From Spirosoma agri (GTDB lineage Bacteria; Bacteroidota; Bacteroidia; Cytophagales; Spirosomataceae), in NCBI RefSeq assembly GCF_010747415.1, contig NZ_JAAGNZ010000002.1:620001-684000 (forward strand): a stretch of 64,000 nt of DNA, given 5' to 3'. The first letter of the stretch is position 1; each line of letters starts with the position of its first letter. Both the position numbers and the translations under genes were made by a program. Positions 1-8,728 of the stretch are shown piece by piece. The notes under the pieces were generated by a model that was not told the DNA's origin, made no database searches, and worked only from the letters and a program-made list of their open reading frames with translations.

Positions 1-88
1 CACTCAGAAACCAGAATAGCGCAGCGGCTCCCAAACATAATAGGGCCTTCGTTGGCTGAAATGGTCGGTTAGCTGGGGGGGGAGTCAC
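1..88 (-). CDS. YbbR-like protein, N-terminal fragment
   Basis: Partial: the gene runs off the left edge and only about 29 N-terminal residues are present. The reading frame from a GTG at position 88 gives a short proline-containing start, then PTKALLCLGAAALFWFLS, a hydrophobic segment like the N-terminal membrane anchor of Bacteroidota YbbR-like proteins. The family has a membrane anchor followed by repeated beta-rich YbbR domains outside the membrane. It lies 65 bp downstream of yajC on the same strand, where YbbR-like genes often follow DUF1573 and yajC in Bacteroidota. There is no ATG in frame before the upstream stop; a GTG at 127 is an alternative start. The identification rests on one hydrophobic segment plus context, so it is tentative. 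Confidence 0.5.
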   Translation of the reverse strand, partial: MTPPPANRPFQPTKALLCLGAAALFWFLS

Positions 89-153
89 GAGACAGATCGG
101 TGGTGAACCCGATGGAATCAGATGCACCGCACCTTACCGCATCGGCGTATCGC

Positions 154-477
154 TTATTTTTCTATTTCAGCTGGTTTGGCCGTGGCTTCGCGCGAAATAG
201 ACGATTTTTCAAAGGTCATTTTTACACCCCGGTCCACTTCAAGCGTAACCGTTGTGCCGTCAACAGAGGAGATACGACCGTGTAAACCACCAATTGTTAC
301 CACGCTATCCCCTTTCTTGAGGTTGTCGACAAAGTTCTTCTGGTCTTTCTGCTTCTTCTGCTGTGGACGAATCATGAAGAAGTAAAACACGCCGATGATG
401 CCCACCCATAACAATACGTTGTAAAGCATGGATGTGTTGGAACCGGTTAGTAAAGACTGTACTAGAATGGAATGCAT
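154..477 (-). CDS. yajC: Preprotein translocase subunit YajC
   Basis: A 107-residue protein with one membrane helix at about residues 18-36, followed by the typical YajC stretch FYFFMIRPQQKKQKDQKNF. The basic region is followed by a small beta domain (KGDSVVTIGGLHGRISSVDG). YajC is an accessory inner-membrane subunit that associates with SecDF-YidC and the SecYEG channel during protein export. Length and domain order are normal for the family. It starts 11 bp after the stop of the DUF1573 lipoprotein gene and is followed by a probable YbbR-like gene, so the three are likely one transcript. Confidence 0.93.
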   Translation of the reverse strand: MHSILVQSLLTGSNTSMLYNVLLWVGIIGVFYFFMIRPQQKKQKDQKNFVDNLKKGDSVVTIGGLHGRISSVDGTTVTLEVDRGVKMTFEKSSISREATAKPAEIEK

Positions 478-488
478 GAGTGCGTGAA

Positions 489-941
489 TTATGAATTTTT
501 TGTTGAATCGGCCTTGGGATTCACCAACGCCCGGAATTGCAGATCAGTCATGGCAGGATCGGTGTTGGCAATGACTGTAACGGTTTTGTTCTGCTCGCCA
601 CTTTTGCCCCGGCTGTTGAACCGCACCCGAATCGATGACGATGCACCGGGCGCGACAGGTTCGCGGGGCCATTCGGGCGTTGTGCAGCCGCATGAAACGG
701 TAATGTTATTGATAATCAGCGGAAATTCACCGGTGTTGGTGAATTTAAATACATGCTCAACGGTATCTCCTTCTGTTAGCGCGCCGAAGTCATGAATGCC
801 TTTTTCCGCGAACGTAATTCTGGGCATCTTGCCCGTTGTGGTCGCCTTGGCCGTTTCGCCCTGCTTCCGATTATCGCAACTGATTTGCCCGAAACTCACC
901 GAAGCAACAGCTACGACAAGAAGCCATTTTGGTAAATACAT
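489..941 (-). CDS. DUF1573 domain lipoprotein
   Basis: A 150-residue protein with an N-terminal hydrophobic segment ending in a lipobox-like GQISC, so Cys22 is the probable lipidated residue. The rest matches DUF1573, a single immunoglobulin-like beta domain common in Bacteroidota, recognisable by HDFGALTEGDTVEHVFKFTN and the SCGCTTPEWP motif. The family's biochemical role is not established; the fold resembles ASH/MSP-type scaffolds. It is probably anchored in the envelope and co-transcribed with yajC just downstream. The family assignment is good; any functional role would be inference. Confidence 0.88.
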   Translation of the reverse strand: MYLPKWLLVVAVASVSFGQISCDNRKQGETAKATTTGKMPRITFAEKGIHDFGALTEGDTVEHVFKFTNTGEFPLIINNITVSCGCTTPEWPREPVAPGASSSIRVRFNSRGKSGEQNKTVTVIANTDPAMTDLQFRALVNPKADSTKNS

Positions 942-1041
942 TCGTCGTTTATTCGTTTCGGCTTCCGGTTTTCGACTTACCGTTCCTGTCGTTCAATCAA
1001 CAACGGAGGACCGGAAAATTGACAACCGGAAGCTGGTTCAT

Positions 1042-1344
1042 TTAGGCGTTTTGCTGTTTGATCTGCGCCATAAGACGGTCAACATCTTCCAACAGTCGTT
1101 CAGCTTTCTCCCGTGCGTCATTAACGACGCGCTGGCCTTCGTTTTTCGACAGATTCTCGGGCAGCTCCGCCGAATTGACTAAGTCGTTGATCATGATTTC
1201 GATCTGTTCCCGATATTTCGACAGCCGGAACGTCAGCCGATCACGGGTGACTTTTCCCTTATCGGGAGCGTATAGTAATCCAACAATAGCACCCGCTGAG
1301 ATTCCGGTTAGCAAAAAGGTTAAATCGCGGCCAATTCTGCTCAT
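1042..1344 (-). CDS. YtxH domain protein
   Basis: A 100-residue protein with an N-terminal membrane helix (FLLTGISAGAIVGLLYAPDKG, about residues 10-30) ending in the YAPxxG signature of YtxH/gas-vesicle GvpP-like small proteins. A highly charged, probably helical tail follows (residues 35-100). These proteins are often linked to general stress, but the molecular function is unknown. It lies between nusB and the DUF1573 lipoprotein on the same strand, about 100 bp from each, so it may share their transcript. The start at 1344 places the helix immediately after a short basic leader, as in other family members. Confidence 0.82.
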   Translation of the reverse strand: MSRIGRDLTFLLTGISAGAIVGLLYAPDKGKVTRDRLTFRLSKYREQIEIMINDLVNSAELPENLSKNEGQRVVNDAREKAERLLEDVDRLMAQIKQQNA

Positions 1345-1465
1345 TTCTAGAAAAGTTTTGTCGTTCTGTTGTCTATGACGATTTGCCGTGTCTGTTTATT
1401 GTTCGGGCTAAAAAGCGGCTGAACGCTAACTCAACACAGCGTACTGTCACAAACAATAAACTCAT

Positions 1466-2635
1466 TTATTTATTGTCCAGCAACCCGCGTCCACTCTTGC
1501 GCAGACGCCCCGACGCTTGTAGCTTTTCGGAGAGGTTATCCAAAATTCCGTTGACAAATTTACCGCTTTTAGGCGTACTGTACGCTTTTGCCAGCTCAAT
1601 ATATTCATTAATCGTTACTTTGACCGGAATGTTTGAAAAGGTAAGCAATTCACAAACCGCCAGTTTCAAAATGATTTTATCGATCATAGCGACCCGTTCT
1701 ACATCCCAGTTTTGGAGTTGGTCAACCAGTAACTGTTCGTAATCGGCGTCATTTTCCAGCGATTTGCCAAAGAGCGTGTTCAGGAACAGTTCGTCTTCTT
1801 CCCAGTCATCGGTCAGGGGTTCAAGCTGTAAACCTGTTGGACTCTGTGCGGATTTGAGGGTTTTTATCGATAGACCCCGTACAACTTCACTGTTCTCGGC
1901 CCAGCTCAGGTCAATCTCGGCCAGGCGGTCGCGAATACCTTCGTGTTTGAAAACGAGTGTGCGTAAAATGTACTGGACCAGGGCCTGGTCTTCGTCGGCA
2001 GTGTGCGTTTTCTTCTCGCAGTAAGCGCGGTAGGTTTCGTCCGTTTTTAGTACCTCACGCACGGCTTTACGAACGAACCCCAACTCTTCGGACCAGGAAA
2101 TGCCATGGCGAAGGGCTTCATTCTGAAGGGGCTGAAGTGCTGCCAGCGCCTGGATAACGGTGTTATTGTTCAAATCGGACTCGAACGGGAAAGGCACCTC
2201 GTCAACATCCCGATACTGACGTTCACGGTCGGTGCGGGCCGCATGGCCGAGTTCAACGAGAAGCAGAAGAACCCGAAGGTAATCTTCGTAGATGCCGTTG
2301 ACCTGTTTAAGCATCATCTGAGCGAAATGCTGGCGGTCTTTTTTGGTACGAATCCGGTAGTAGAGTAACCCGTCATTGGCGGCTTTCAGAACTTTCTGAG
2401 GAGCGTCGTCATCCTGAGCAGGCTGATCGGTTTTGATGGCTTCTTCAAAAAGAATACCAGCTAACTGTCGGTAGCCTTCCAGCTGCCGTTTATCCTGCGG
2501 TAACATCGAGTTCAGATCTGGCTGAAAGAGGTCCGCGATGCCGTCGAGGGCTATTTGTTGATTTGAGAATTCAGCCTGCCGAAGCGCGTATAACGCCTGC
2601 ATGACCTTTATTCGGAGTAGTCGCCTGTTGAGCAT
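1466..2635 (-). CDS. nusB: Transcription antitermination factor NusB, long form
   Basis: A 389-residue protein when read from the ATG at 2635 (MLNRRLLRIKVMQALYALRQ), preferred because this sequence aligns with the usual NusB N-terminus and the extra upstream codons overlap the promoter. The first helix resembles NusB, a long middle section follows, and the C-terminal part (about 300-380) is the classical NusB RNA-binding fold, with VERVAMIDKIILKLAVCELL and VTINEYIELAKAYSTPKSGKFVNG. NusB binds boxA RNA with NusE (S10) in rRNA antitermination. E. coli NusB is about 140 residues; a long form with an extended N-terminal region is usual in Bacteroidota. A promoter-like pair lies 55 bp upstream. 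Confidence 0.9.
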   Translation of the reverse strand: MLNRRLLRIKVMQALYALRQAEFSNQQIALDGIADLFQPDLNSMLPQDKRQLEGYRQLAGILFEEAIKTDQPAQDDDAPQKVLKAANDGLLYYRIRTKKDRQHFAQMMLKQVNGIYEDYLRVLLLLVELGHAARTDRERQYRDVDEVPFPFESDLNNNTVIQALAALQPLQNEALRHGISWSEELGFVRKAVREVLKTDETYRAYCEKKTHTADEDQALVQYILRTLVFKHEGIRDRLAEIDLSWAENSEVVRGLSIKTLKSAQSPTGLQLEPLTDDWEEDELFLNTLFGKSLENDADYEQLLVDQLQNWDVERVAMIDKIILKLAVCELLTFSNIPVKVTINEYIELAKAYSTPKSGKFVNGILDNLSEKLQASGRLRKSGRGLLDNK

Positions 2636-2690
2636 CCCGGATAAAACTAGTATGTCTACCGATAAAAAAAAGAACTGCTTATATCGATTG

Positions 2691-2722
2691 CAAAAATACG
2701 GCTTTATTCGTAGTTTTCCCAA
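2691..2722 (-). promoter_or_regulatory. Bacteroidota-type promoter for nusB
   Basis: Read on the minus strand, TATTTTTG (2698 to 2691) fits the -7 consensus TAnnTTTG of Bacteroidota sigma factor promoters. A TTG (2722-2720) lies 21 bp upstream as the -33 element. The -7 element ends 55 bp before the NusB start chosen at 2635. This is a consensus match only. Confidence 0.5.
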
Positions 2723-2758
2723 TAGAACCGTATGACTTAACCTATACTTAACTTTTAC

Positions 2759-3460
2759 ATGTCCTCTTCCTGCTGGCAACCGGGAAGCCGTCTGGCTTTG
2801 TTCCTGGTCTGCATCCTGACCCTGCTATCTGGCTGCGGTTCGTCTCGCTATGCCTACTTTCAGCCGCAGCGAAATGCTGTTCAACGCGTAAACCCAACCA
2901 CCGCTGACCTAGTCACATCGGTAGACACGCTGACACCGCTGACGGTTTCCGGTTTGACAACCGAACCAACAGCAACCAGTTCATCGACGGCCGTAACCGC
3001 AACAGCTACGCGTATCCAGACCACGGCCGCTGCTACAGCGCAACTGCTGGCCAACCCATCACGGCATCGCAACCCTGAGAGCTACCGTACCCAACGGTTC
3101 GGGCGTTGGTTTCGCTCGCTTCCTCTGGCTCACGTAGCTCCCCGGACACACATGATCGATCGAAACAGCCCAAGCCGGAAAACCTATAAACTGGCTCTTG
3201 TTGCTCTAGGATTTGCTGTGTTGTCGTTCGGCTCCTTATTCCTTGCTGGGGGAGGAGTGCTGATGTTGGTGACAGAAATAACACTTCCCCTAACGGCTAC
3301 TTTACTGGGCACGGCCAGTTTAGCGACTATCAAGCGTAATCCGGACCGTTTTCGCGGGAAAGGATGGGCGATGGCCGCCATTATGATCGGCACCGGTCTG
3401 TTAGGATTGGCCCTTGTCGCGCTGGCAGCCCTCTCCGTATCTGAAACAATCAGCCGGTAA
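2759..3460 (+). CDS. Lipoprotein with C-terminal membrane helices, DUF4190-like
   Basis: A 233-residue protein with a lipoprotein signal (hydrophobic core, then LLSGC; Cys26 the probable lipid site). A threonine-rich, low-complexity stretch (about 40-105) follows, then a basic segment, then two hydrophobic helices in the C-terminal 90 residues, joined by a short loop with IKRNPDRFRGKGWAMA. The paired helices with a K/R-x-P-x-x-x-x-G-K-G-W-A loop resemble DUF4190-type membrane domains. No enzymatic motif is visible. It is divergent from nusB and monocistronic, ending just before a long hairpin. The function is unknown. Confidence 0.7.
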   Translation: MSSSCWQPGSRLALFLVCILTLLSGCGSSRYAYFQPQRNAVQRVNPTTADLVTSVDTLTPLTVSGLTTEPTATSSSTAVTATATRIQTTAAATAQLLANPSRHRNPESYRTQRFGRWFRSLPLAHVAPRTHMIDRNSPSRKTYKLALVALGFAVLSFGSLFLAGGGVLMLVTEITLPLTATLLGTASLATIKRNPDRFRGKGWAMAAIMIGTGLLGLALVALAALSVSETISR

Positions 3461-3469
3461 TCAGCAAAC

Positions 3470-3542
3470 AGTGGTCGTGACCTATCAGGCCATACGCCGT
3501 ATCTTCGAGATATGGCGTATGGCCTGATAGGTCACGACCACT
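3470..3542. repeat. 35-bp perfect-like inverted repeat (hairpin)
   Basis: Two 35-bp arms (3470-3504 and 3508-3542) separated by only 3 bases, with a single non-Watson-Crick pair (G-T at 3499/3513). It lies between the lipoprotein gene and the ABC exporter. There is no poly-T run directly after it, and the stem is far longer than an ordinary intrinsic terminator. It could end the upstream transcript or be a dispersed intergenic repeat. Confidence 0.85.
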
Positions 3543-3606
3543 CAAAAAGGGGTGCAACTTTTCGAAGTGTCGGACGGTTACAAAAGTAAAGCCGTTTGGT
3601 CGTCCT

Positions 3607-5388
3607 GTGAAAGCACTTTCTTACCTGAATAAATATCTCCTCAAGTATAAATGGTATTTGATTTGGGGAACGGTATTCACCATCATATCGAATCTCTTTG
3701 GTATTTTTCCTGCCCAGCTCGTGCGTTATGCGCTGGATCTGGTACGCGAAACACTCGACATTTATTACCTCTACGATAAGTCGCCGTTACAGTCAGCGCT
3801 CTACGATGTTTTTGCGTTCAGTTTACTGCTGTTTGGCCTGCTTACCCTTGTTCTGGCACTGCTGAAAGGGTTCTTCCTGTTCCTGGTCCGGCAAACACTC
3901 ATCGTGATGTCACGGCATGTCGAGTACGATCTTAAGAACGAGATCTATGACCATTACCAGACGCTGCCGCTGAGCTTTTACCGGCAGCACAGCACGGGCG
4001 ATCTGATGGCGCGGATTTCGGAAGATGTCAGCAAAGTACGGATGTACGTCGGACCCAGCATCATGTATGGACTGAACTTAATCGTCCTGTTCATTCTGGT
4101 CATTTCGTATATGGTGAGCATCAACGCCCGGTTGTCGCTGTATGTGTTGCTGCCTCTGCCGATTCTGTCGGTAGCCATTTATCTGGTTAACAACATCATC
4201 ATTCAACGGTCGGAAGAAATTCAGCGGAGTTTATCGCGGCTGTCGACGTATGTACAGGAAGCTTTTTCGGGAATTCGAGTACTGAAAGCGTTTGTTCAGG
4301 AAACCAATTCGGCAACCCGGTTCGAGCTGGAGAGCGACGAATACCGAAACAAATCGCTCAGCCTAACCCGCGTTGATTCGCTATTTTTCCCCATCGTCGC
4401 TATTCTGGTAGGACTCAGTAACGTACTGGTCGTCTTCGTTGGCGGCCAGGAAATTATGGCCGGTCGACTGACACCGGGTAACATCACGGAGTTCATCCTG
4501 TACGTAAACATGCTGACTTGGCCGGTGATGGCACTCGGCTGGACAACCAGCCAGACGCAACGGGCGGCTGCTTCGCAACAGCGGATCAATGAGTTCCTGA
4601 GCATTAAAACTGACATTGTTTCGCAGAAGAATATCCAGCGGAAAATCAATGGCGGAATTGAATTTAAAAACGTTCGATTCGTCTATCCCGATTCGGGTAT
4701 TGTCGCAATCCGGAATTTTTCGATGCGTGTCCGGGCGGGCGAAACGGTGGCTATCTTGGGAACAACTGGCTCGGGTAAAACGACGCTCGCTAATCTGCTG
4801 ACGCGGATGTATGATGTATCGTCGGGCGAGATTCGGATTGACGATGTTCCGATCAAGGATTACAACCTGACATCTGTTCGTGAGCAGATGGGCTACGTGC
4901 CGCAGGATGTGTTCCTTTTCTCGGAAACGATCAGCAACAATGTTCGTTTCGGCAAACCCAACCTGCCGCAGGAGCGCGTCGAACAGGCTGTCCGGGACGC
5001 CGATCTGTATCAGAATGTTATCGATTTTCCGGAGCAGTTTGAGACGCCCGTTGGTGAGCGGGGAGTCACGCTTTCGGGTGGTCAGAAACAACGGTTGAGC
5101 ATTGCACGTGCCATTGTCCGCGATCCCAACATTCTGATTCTGGACGATTGTTTATCGGCGGTCGATACGAATACGGAAAATATTATTCTCAACAACCTGA
5201 AACGCATTATGGCCGACCGTACGTCGGTGATCATTTCGCACCGCGTTTCGTCAGCGAAACTGGCCGATTACATCATTATGCTCGACGACGGAGAAATTGT
5301 CGAGGAGGGCACCCACGAGAAGCTACTTGCTAAAAACGGTGCTTATCGCGAACTGTACGAAAAACAGTTGCAGACCGAAGAAGCCTAG
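3607..5388 (+). CDS. ABC exporter, fused permease and ATPase (MsbA-like)
   Basis: A 593-residue half-transporter starting at a GTG. Residues 1-320 form the six-helix type I exporter membrane domain, with the typical intracellular sequence YDLKNEIYDHYQTLPLSFY. Residues about 345-590 form the ATPase: Walker A GTTGSGKTT near 387, a Q-loop in YVPQDVFLF, the signature LSGGQKQR near 487, Walker B ILILDD near 508 and the H-loop in IISHR. Such proteins work as dimers exporting lipids, drugs or peptides; MsbA-type lipid flippases are the nearest general match, but the substrate cannot be read from sequence. It stands alone between two repeat-bearing gaps and no partner half-transporter is adjacent. 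Confidence 0.93.
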   Translation: MKALSYLNKYLLKYKWYLIWGTVFTIISNLFGIFPAQLVRYALDLVRETLDIYYLYDKSPLQSALYDVFAFSLLLFGLLTLVLALLKGFFLFLVRQTLIVMSRHVEYDLKNEIYDHYQTLPLSFYRQHSTGDLMARISEDVSKVRMYVGPSIMYGLNLIVLFILVISYMVSINARLSLYVLLPLPILSVAIYLVNNIIIQRSEEIQRSLSRLSTYVQEAFSGIRVLKAFVQETNSATRFELESDEYRNKSLSLTRVDSLFFPIVAILVGLSNVLVVFVGGQEIMAGRLTPGNITEFILYVNMLTWPVMALGWTTSQTQRAAASQQRINEFLSIKTDIVSQKNIQRKINGGIEFKNVRFVYPDSGIVAIRNFSMRVRAGETVAILGTTGSGKTTLANLLTRMYDVSSGEIRIDDVPIKDYNLTSVREQMGYVPQDVFLFSETISNNVRFGKPNLPQERVEQAVRDADLYQNVIDFPEQFETPVGERGVTLSGGQKQRLSIARAIVRDPNILILDDCLSAVDTNTENIILNNLKRIMADRTSVIISHRVSSAKLADYIIMLDDGEIVEEGTHEKLLAKNGAYRELYEKQLQTEEA

Positions 5389-5390
5389 TG

Positions 5391-5488
5391 TAATGCGGTT
5401 GGAAAACCGCACAGCTAAAGGTTACGTTGTGGAGCGGTTAATTGAGCTGTAACATGGCCTTTGGCTGCGCGGCTTTCCAGCCGCGTTA
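5391..5488. repeat. REPIN-like nested inverted repeat
   Basis: Two 31-bp arms in inverted orientation (5391-5421 and 5458-5488) separated by 36 bp. Each arm is itself a small hairpin with a GGAA/TTCC loop. The arms differ at 5 of 31 positions, and four of these fall in two pairs (arm positions 4/21 and 9/16) that change T-A to C-G, keeping the local stem intact. This is the architecture of paired REP sequences. It fills the gap between the convergent ABC exporter and lytic transglycosylase genes. A related copy is at 40868-40940. Confidence 0.8.
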
Positions 5489-5490
5489 CG

Positions 5491-7125
5491 TCATCCCACT
5501 ATCAGCTTTTGGCCGGGCCGCAGGGCGGTGTTACGCATGTGGTTCAGCTTCTTGAGCTGATCGATTGTCAAGCCATCGTAGCGCTGGGCAATGTTCCAGA
5601 GCGTGTCACCTTCCTGAACGCGGTGGTACTTCGGCTTGTACCGTTTCGTTTTGGCAACCACTTCGGCTTTTTTGCGTCCCTTGGCTGTTCCCTGATCGGC
5701 CAGGCGTTCGGCGCGGGTTTCGGCGGCTTCTTTCAGGATAATTAATTTCTGCCCCTTCTGGATTCGGGTCGACCGTAAGTGATTCCAGCGTTTCAGGTCA
5801 TATTGTTCAACGTGGAACCGATCCGCGATTTCGCCGAGATTATCTCCTTTTTTAACAACGTACGACTGCTTCTTCGGCTTCCGTAAAACGACCGTTTCCA
5901 TATCCTCTTCGGGCTCATCCGCTGATTCGGCTATGGCTAACTGAGCCGCTAGTTTAGCTGGCTTTTCGACTGCTTTTTCCAATGAGGCAGCGTCTACAGA
6001 AGGTGTTTCGTCCAGAGTTAGCCGCGCCAGCGGGTTCGCGCCGAGTCTTGACCAGTTCCCAATCGAATCATCACCGTAGCGCACGTCTTCTGCATTGGCG
6101 AGTAACATGTGCGCCATAGCCGGTGGTATCTGGCTGGCCGAATCCATAATGGCCTGACGGCGGGACGAAAAATAGGCGTACTGTTGGCGAGGAATCCGAA
6201 GCGGATACCGTTTGGTTGCTTCCGGTAAAATGCTCGTCGTCACCGCCGGATTCATCTTCTGCAAATCGGCCAGCGGCATTGTGCTGTGCCGGGCAAAGGT
6301 TTCCAGATTGAAATAACCTGTAACTTGAATCGTATCGTGCGGAATCGGGTATTCATAATTCTCGGCGACGATGCCGTGGTCATTGGCGTAGTTCATCAGA
6401 TACATGAACGCTACAAACTGAGGAACGTACCCTCTGGTTTCTTTGGGAAGCGCATCGAAAATGGTGTAGAACGAATCGCCACCCGACCGACGCATCGCCC
6501 GTTTTACGGCACCCGGTCCACAGTTGTAAGCCGCCATAGCCAGCTCCCAGTCACCGAAGATGGTATAGAGATCACGGAGGTATTTGCAGGCCGCTTCGGT
6601 TGCTTTAACCGGGTCCATACGTTCGTCTACGTAGTCGTCCTGATACAGCTTGAGGTCACGGCCCGTACCGGGCATAATCTGCCAAAGTCCACCCGCTCCG
6701 GCTCGTGAAATAGCGCGTGGATTCAACGCGGACTCAACAATGGACAGGTATTTTAACTCATCGGGCAATCCGTAATCGGAAAGCATTCGCTCATAGAGCG
6801 GGAAGAACAACGGCATCCGCTCAAGCATGAGCTTGGTGGTACTGGCTTTCCGGAAGGTAAAATAATCGACATACGCCTGAACCGATTTATGGTAGTTCAG
6901 CGGAATATCCTTTTGCAGTTTCGTCAGCCGCTCGCGGAGTAAACTGTCATTGACCGTCGGCACGAGAGCAACGGTATCTTTTTTGACAATGGTTGTATCG
7001 GATGATTGATGACCAGACACGCTTTGCCCGGATTGAATCGTAGTCCCGGCATGAGCTATGGTAAACAAGCCCAGTACCGCACTCAACAGCCCCATTCGTA
7101 ACAGGCTACGGTTCAAGTGGTTCAT
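5491..7125 (-). CDS. Lytic transglycosylase with two LysM domains (MltD-like)
   Basis: A 544-residue secreted or periplasmic murein hydrolase. The signal peptide ends in TIAHA at about residue 26. Residues about 100-250 form a lysozyme-like SLT domain: the catalytic glutamate is in LSIVESALNP, with GAGGLWQIMPGTG and AMAAYNCGPGAVKRAM. Two LysM peptidoglycan-binding modules sit in the C-terminal third (SYVVKKGDNLGEIADRF and HRVQEGDTLWNIAQRY). The domain order matches MltD, which cleaves glycan strands to give 1,6-anhydro-MurNAc ends. It converges with the ABC exporter and ends 3 bp from the REPIN-like repeat. Upstream (7126-7212) an inverted repeat separates it from gatA, so it may have its own promoter. 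Confidence 0.93.
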   Translation of the reverse strand: MNHLNRSLLRMGLLSAVLGLFTIAHAGTTIQSGQSVSGHQSSDTTIVKKDTVALVPTVNDSLLRERLTKLQKDIPLNYHKSVQAYVDYFTFRKASTTKLMLERMPLFFPLYERMLSDYGLPDELKYLSIVESALNPRAISRAGAGGLWQIMPGTGRDLKLYQDDYVDERMDPVKATEAACKYLRDLYTIFGDWELAMAAYNCGPGAVKRAMRRSGGDSFYTIFDALPKETRGYVPQFVAFMYLMNYANDHGIVAENYEYPIPHDTIQVTGYFNLETFARHSTMPLADLQKMNPAVTTSILPEATKRYPLRIPRQQYAYFSSRRQAIMDSASQIPPAMAHMLLANAEDVRYGDDSIGNWSRLGANPLARLTLDETPSVDAASLEKAVEKPAKLAAQLAIAESADEPEEDMETVVLRKPKKQSYVVKKGDNLGEIADRFHVEQYDLKRWNHLRSTRIQKGQKLIILKEAAETRAERLADQGTAKGRKKAEVVAKTKRYKPKYHRVQEGDTLWNIAQRYDGLTIDQLKKLNHMRNTALRPGQKLIVG

Positions 7126-7164
7126 GCAGTTTTATTGGTTAGGTGATCGTTACGCTTTCGGGTC

Positions 7165-7202
7165 GATGACGGCTGTTCGTGTGGTACGATACAGCCGTCA
7201 TC
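7165..7202. repeat. Inverted repeat between gatA and the transglycosylase
   Basis: Perfect 12-bp arms (7165-7176 and 7191-7202) with a 14-base loop, starting 11 bp after the gatA stop. There is no T-run on the minus side, so it is a possible but atypical terminator for gatA. Confidence 0.5.
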
Positions 7203-7212
7203 ACTAACTAAT

Positions 7213-8649
7213 CTATGCCTTCTGCATTTCTTTTGCCAGTGCAACCAGTGCTCCTTCGGCAAAAGGCGGAGCCATCAATTGTATACCGATCGGCAGGTCG
7301 CCATCCGAACCGTTAGGAATAGAAATAGCCGGATAACCGACCACATTCGCCTGCACGGTAAAAATATCGGCGAGGTACATTTGTAATGGATCACCGGTTT
7401 TCTCGCCTAGTTTGAATGCGGGTGTTGGCGTGGTCGGTGACAACAGAAAATCGTAGTGTTCGAAGACGCGTTCGGTTTCCTGCCGGATTAGCCGTCGAAC
7501 CTGCTGCGCTTTGGTATAATAGGCATCGTAGTAGCTGGCACTCAAGGCAAACGTACCCAGTAATATCCGCCGACGCACCTCTGCACCAAAGCCTTCGGTA
7601 CGGCTTTTTTTGTACAACGACAAAAGATCCAGCGTAGATACGTCCGATGCGTCAGATTGGCTGCGATAGCCGTAACGAACCCCATCAAACCGGGAAAGAT
7701 TTGACGACGCTTCGGCGGTTGTGAGAATGTAATAGGTCGGTAATAGATACTGGAGCAACGATAGGTCGACGGGCTCGACCGTGTGGCCCGCTGCCCGGAG
7801 GTCATCCAGTTTGCGTTGGGTAGCCTCGCGAATACTGGCATCGATACCCGGACTTTCAACACCATCGCGCAGATAGGCAATGCGCAGCGGACGATTCGGG
7901 AGCTGTTCCTGCGAATACGCCTGAACGGGCTGGCTCGAAACGGTACTATCAAAGTCGTCGGGTCCCGCCATGATTTCGAGCAAAAGAGCCGCATCTTCGA
8001 CGGTATTGGCGATCGGGCCGATGCAATCGAATGACGATGCATAGGCGATCAATCCCCACCGACTGATACGCCCATAGGTAGGTTTCAGGCCCACCACTCC
8101 GCAGAAGGCGGCCGGCTGACGGACAGAGCCTCCCGTGTCGGAGCCAATACTAGCCAGACAAAGTCCAGCCTGCACCGCTACGGCTGACCCACCACTCGAT
8201 CCGCCCGGCACCCGGCTCGGATCGGCTGCATTGCGAACAGGACCAAACGCCGAGTTTTCGTTTGACGAACCCATCGCAAATTCGTCGCAGTTTTGCCGTC
8301 CGATAATGATCACATCGTCATCGAGAAGGCGCTGAATGGCGGTGGCGGTGAATTGGGCCGTAAACTTATCGAGGATTCGGCTACCGGCCCGGAGGCCGTG
8401 ATCCTTATAGCTCAGCACATCTTTAATTCCGATCACCATACCCGCCAGGCGTCCGGCAGTACCTGATGCTAATTTCTGATCAACCGCATCGGCCTGTGTT
8501 CTGGCTCCATCGGCATAGACTTCCGTAAAAACATTGAGATGCTGGTGTTCGTCAATGCGGGCGAGGTAATGATCCACCAGTTGGCGGCAGGTAACGGCAC
8601 CGGATCGGAGATCGGCTTGAACGGTAGCGAAGTTGCAGTAGTACGTCAA
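7213..8649 (-). CDS. gatA: Aspartyl/glutamyl-tRNA amidotransferase subunit A
   Basis: A 478-residue amidase-signature enzyme of normal GatA length. The Ser-cisSer-Lys catalytic set is visible: the lysine in GMVIGIKDVLSYK, the cis-serine in GGSSGGSAVAVQAG and the nucleophile in SDTGGSVRQPAAF. GatA releases ammonia from glutamine for transamidation of misacylated Glu-tRNA(Gln) or Asp-tRNA(Asn), with GatB and GatC. The tRNA-facing features LKPTYGRISRWGL and SPTTPTPAF favour GatA over a general amidase. Neither gatB nor gatC lies within the window. It is on the same strand as tatA but separated by a terminator. Confidence 0.94.
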   Translation of the reverse strand: MTYYCNFATVQADLRSGAVTCRQLVDHYLARIDEHQHLNVFTEVYADGARTQADAVDQKLASGTAGRLAGMVIGIKDVLSYKDHGLRAGSRILDKFTAQFTATAIQRLLDDDVIIIGRQNCDEFAMGSSNENSAFGPVRNAADPSRVPGGSSGGSAVAVQAGLCLASIGSDTGGSVRQPAAFCGVVGLKPTYGRISRWGLIAYASSFDCIGPIANTVEDAALLLEIMAGPDDFDSTVSSQPVQAYSQEQLPNRPLRIAYLRDGVESPGIDASIREATQRKLDDLRAAGHTVEPVDLSLLQYLLPTYYILTTAEASSNLSRFDGVRYGYRSQSDASDVSTLDLLSLYKKSRTEGFGAEVRRRILLGTFALSASYYDAYYTKAQQVRRLIRQETERVFEHYDFLLSPTTPTPAFKLGEKTGDPLQMYLADIFTVQANVVGYPAISIPNGSDGDLPIGIQLMAPPFAEGALVALAKEMQKA

Positions 8650-8728
8650 AAGTCAACGGTTTTGGCTGATCGCTTCCGCCTATTCTGTTTTGCGAACGCG
8701 TAGAAGCTGCCAGCACTAAATATGAAAA

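Noticed and set aside
4381..5091. 236-codon open frame on the minus strand
   Set aside because: It lies wholly opposite the ABC exporter, shows no domain and is explained by the codon bias of that gene.
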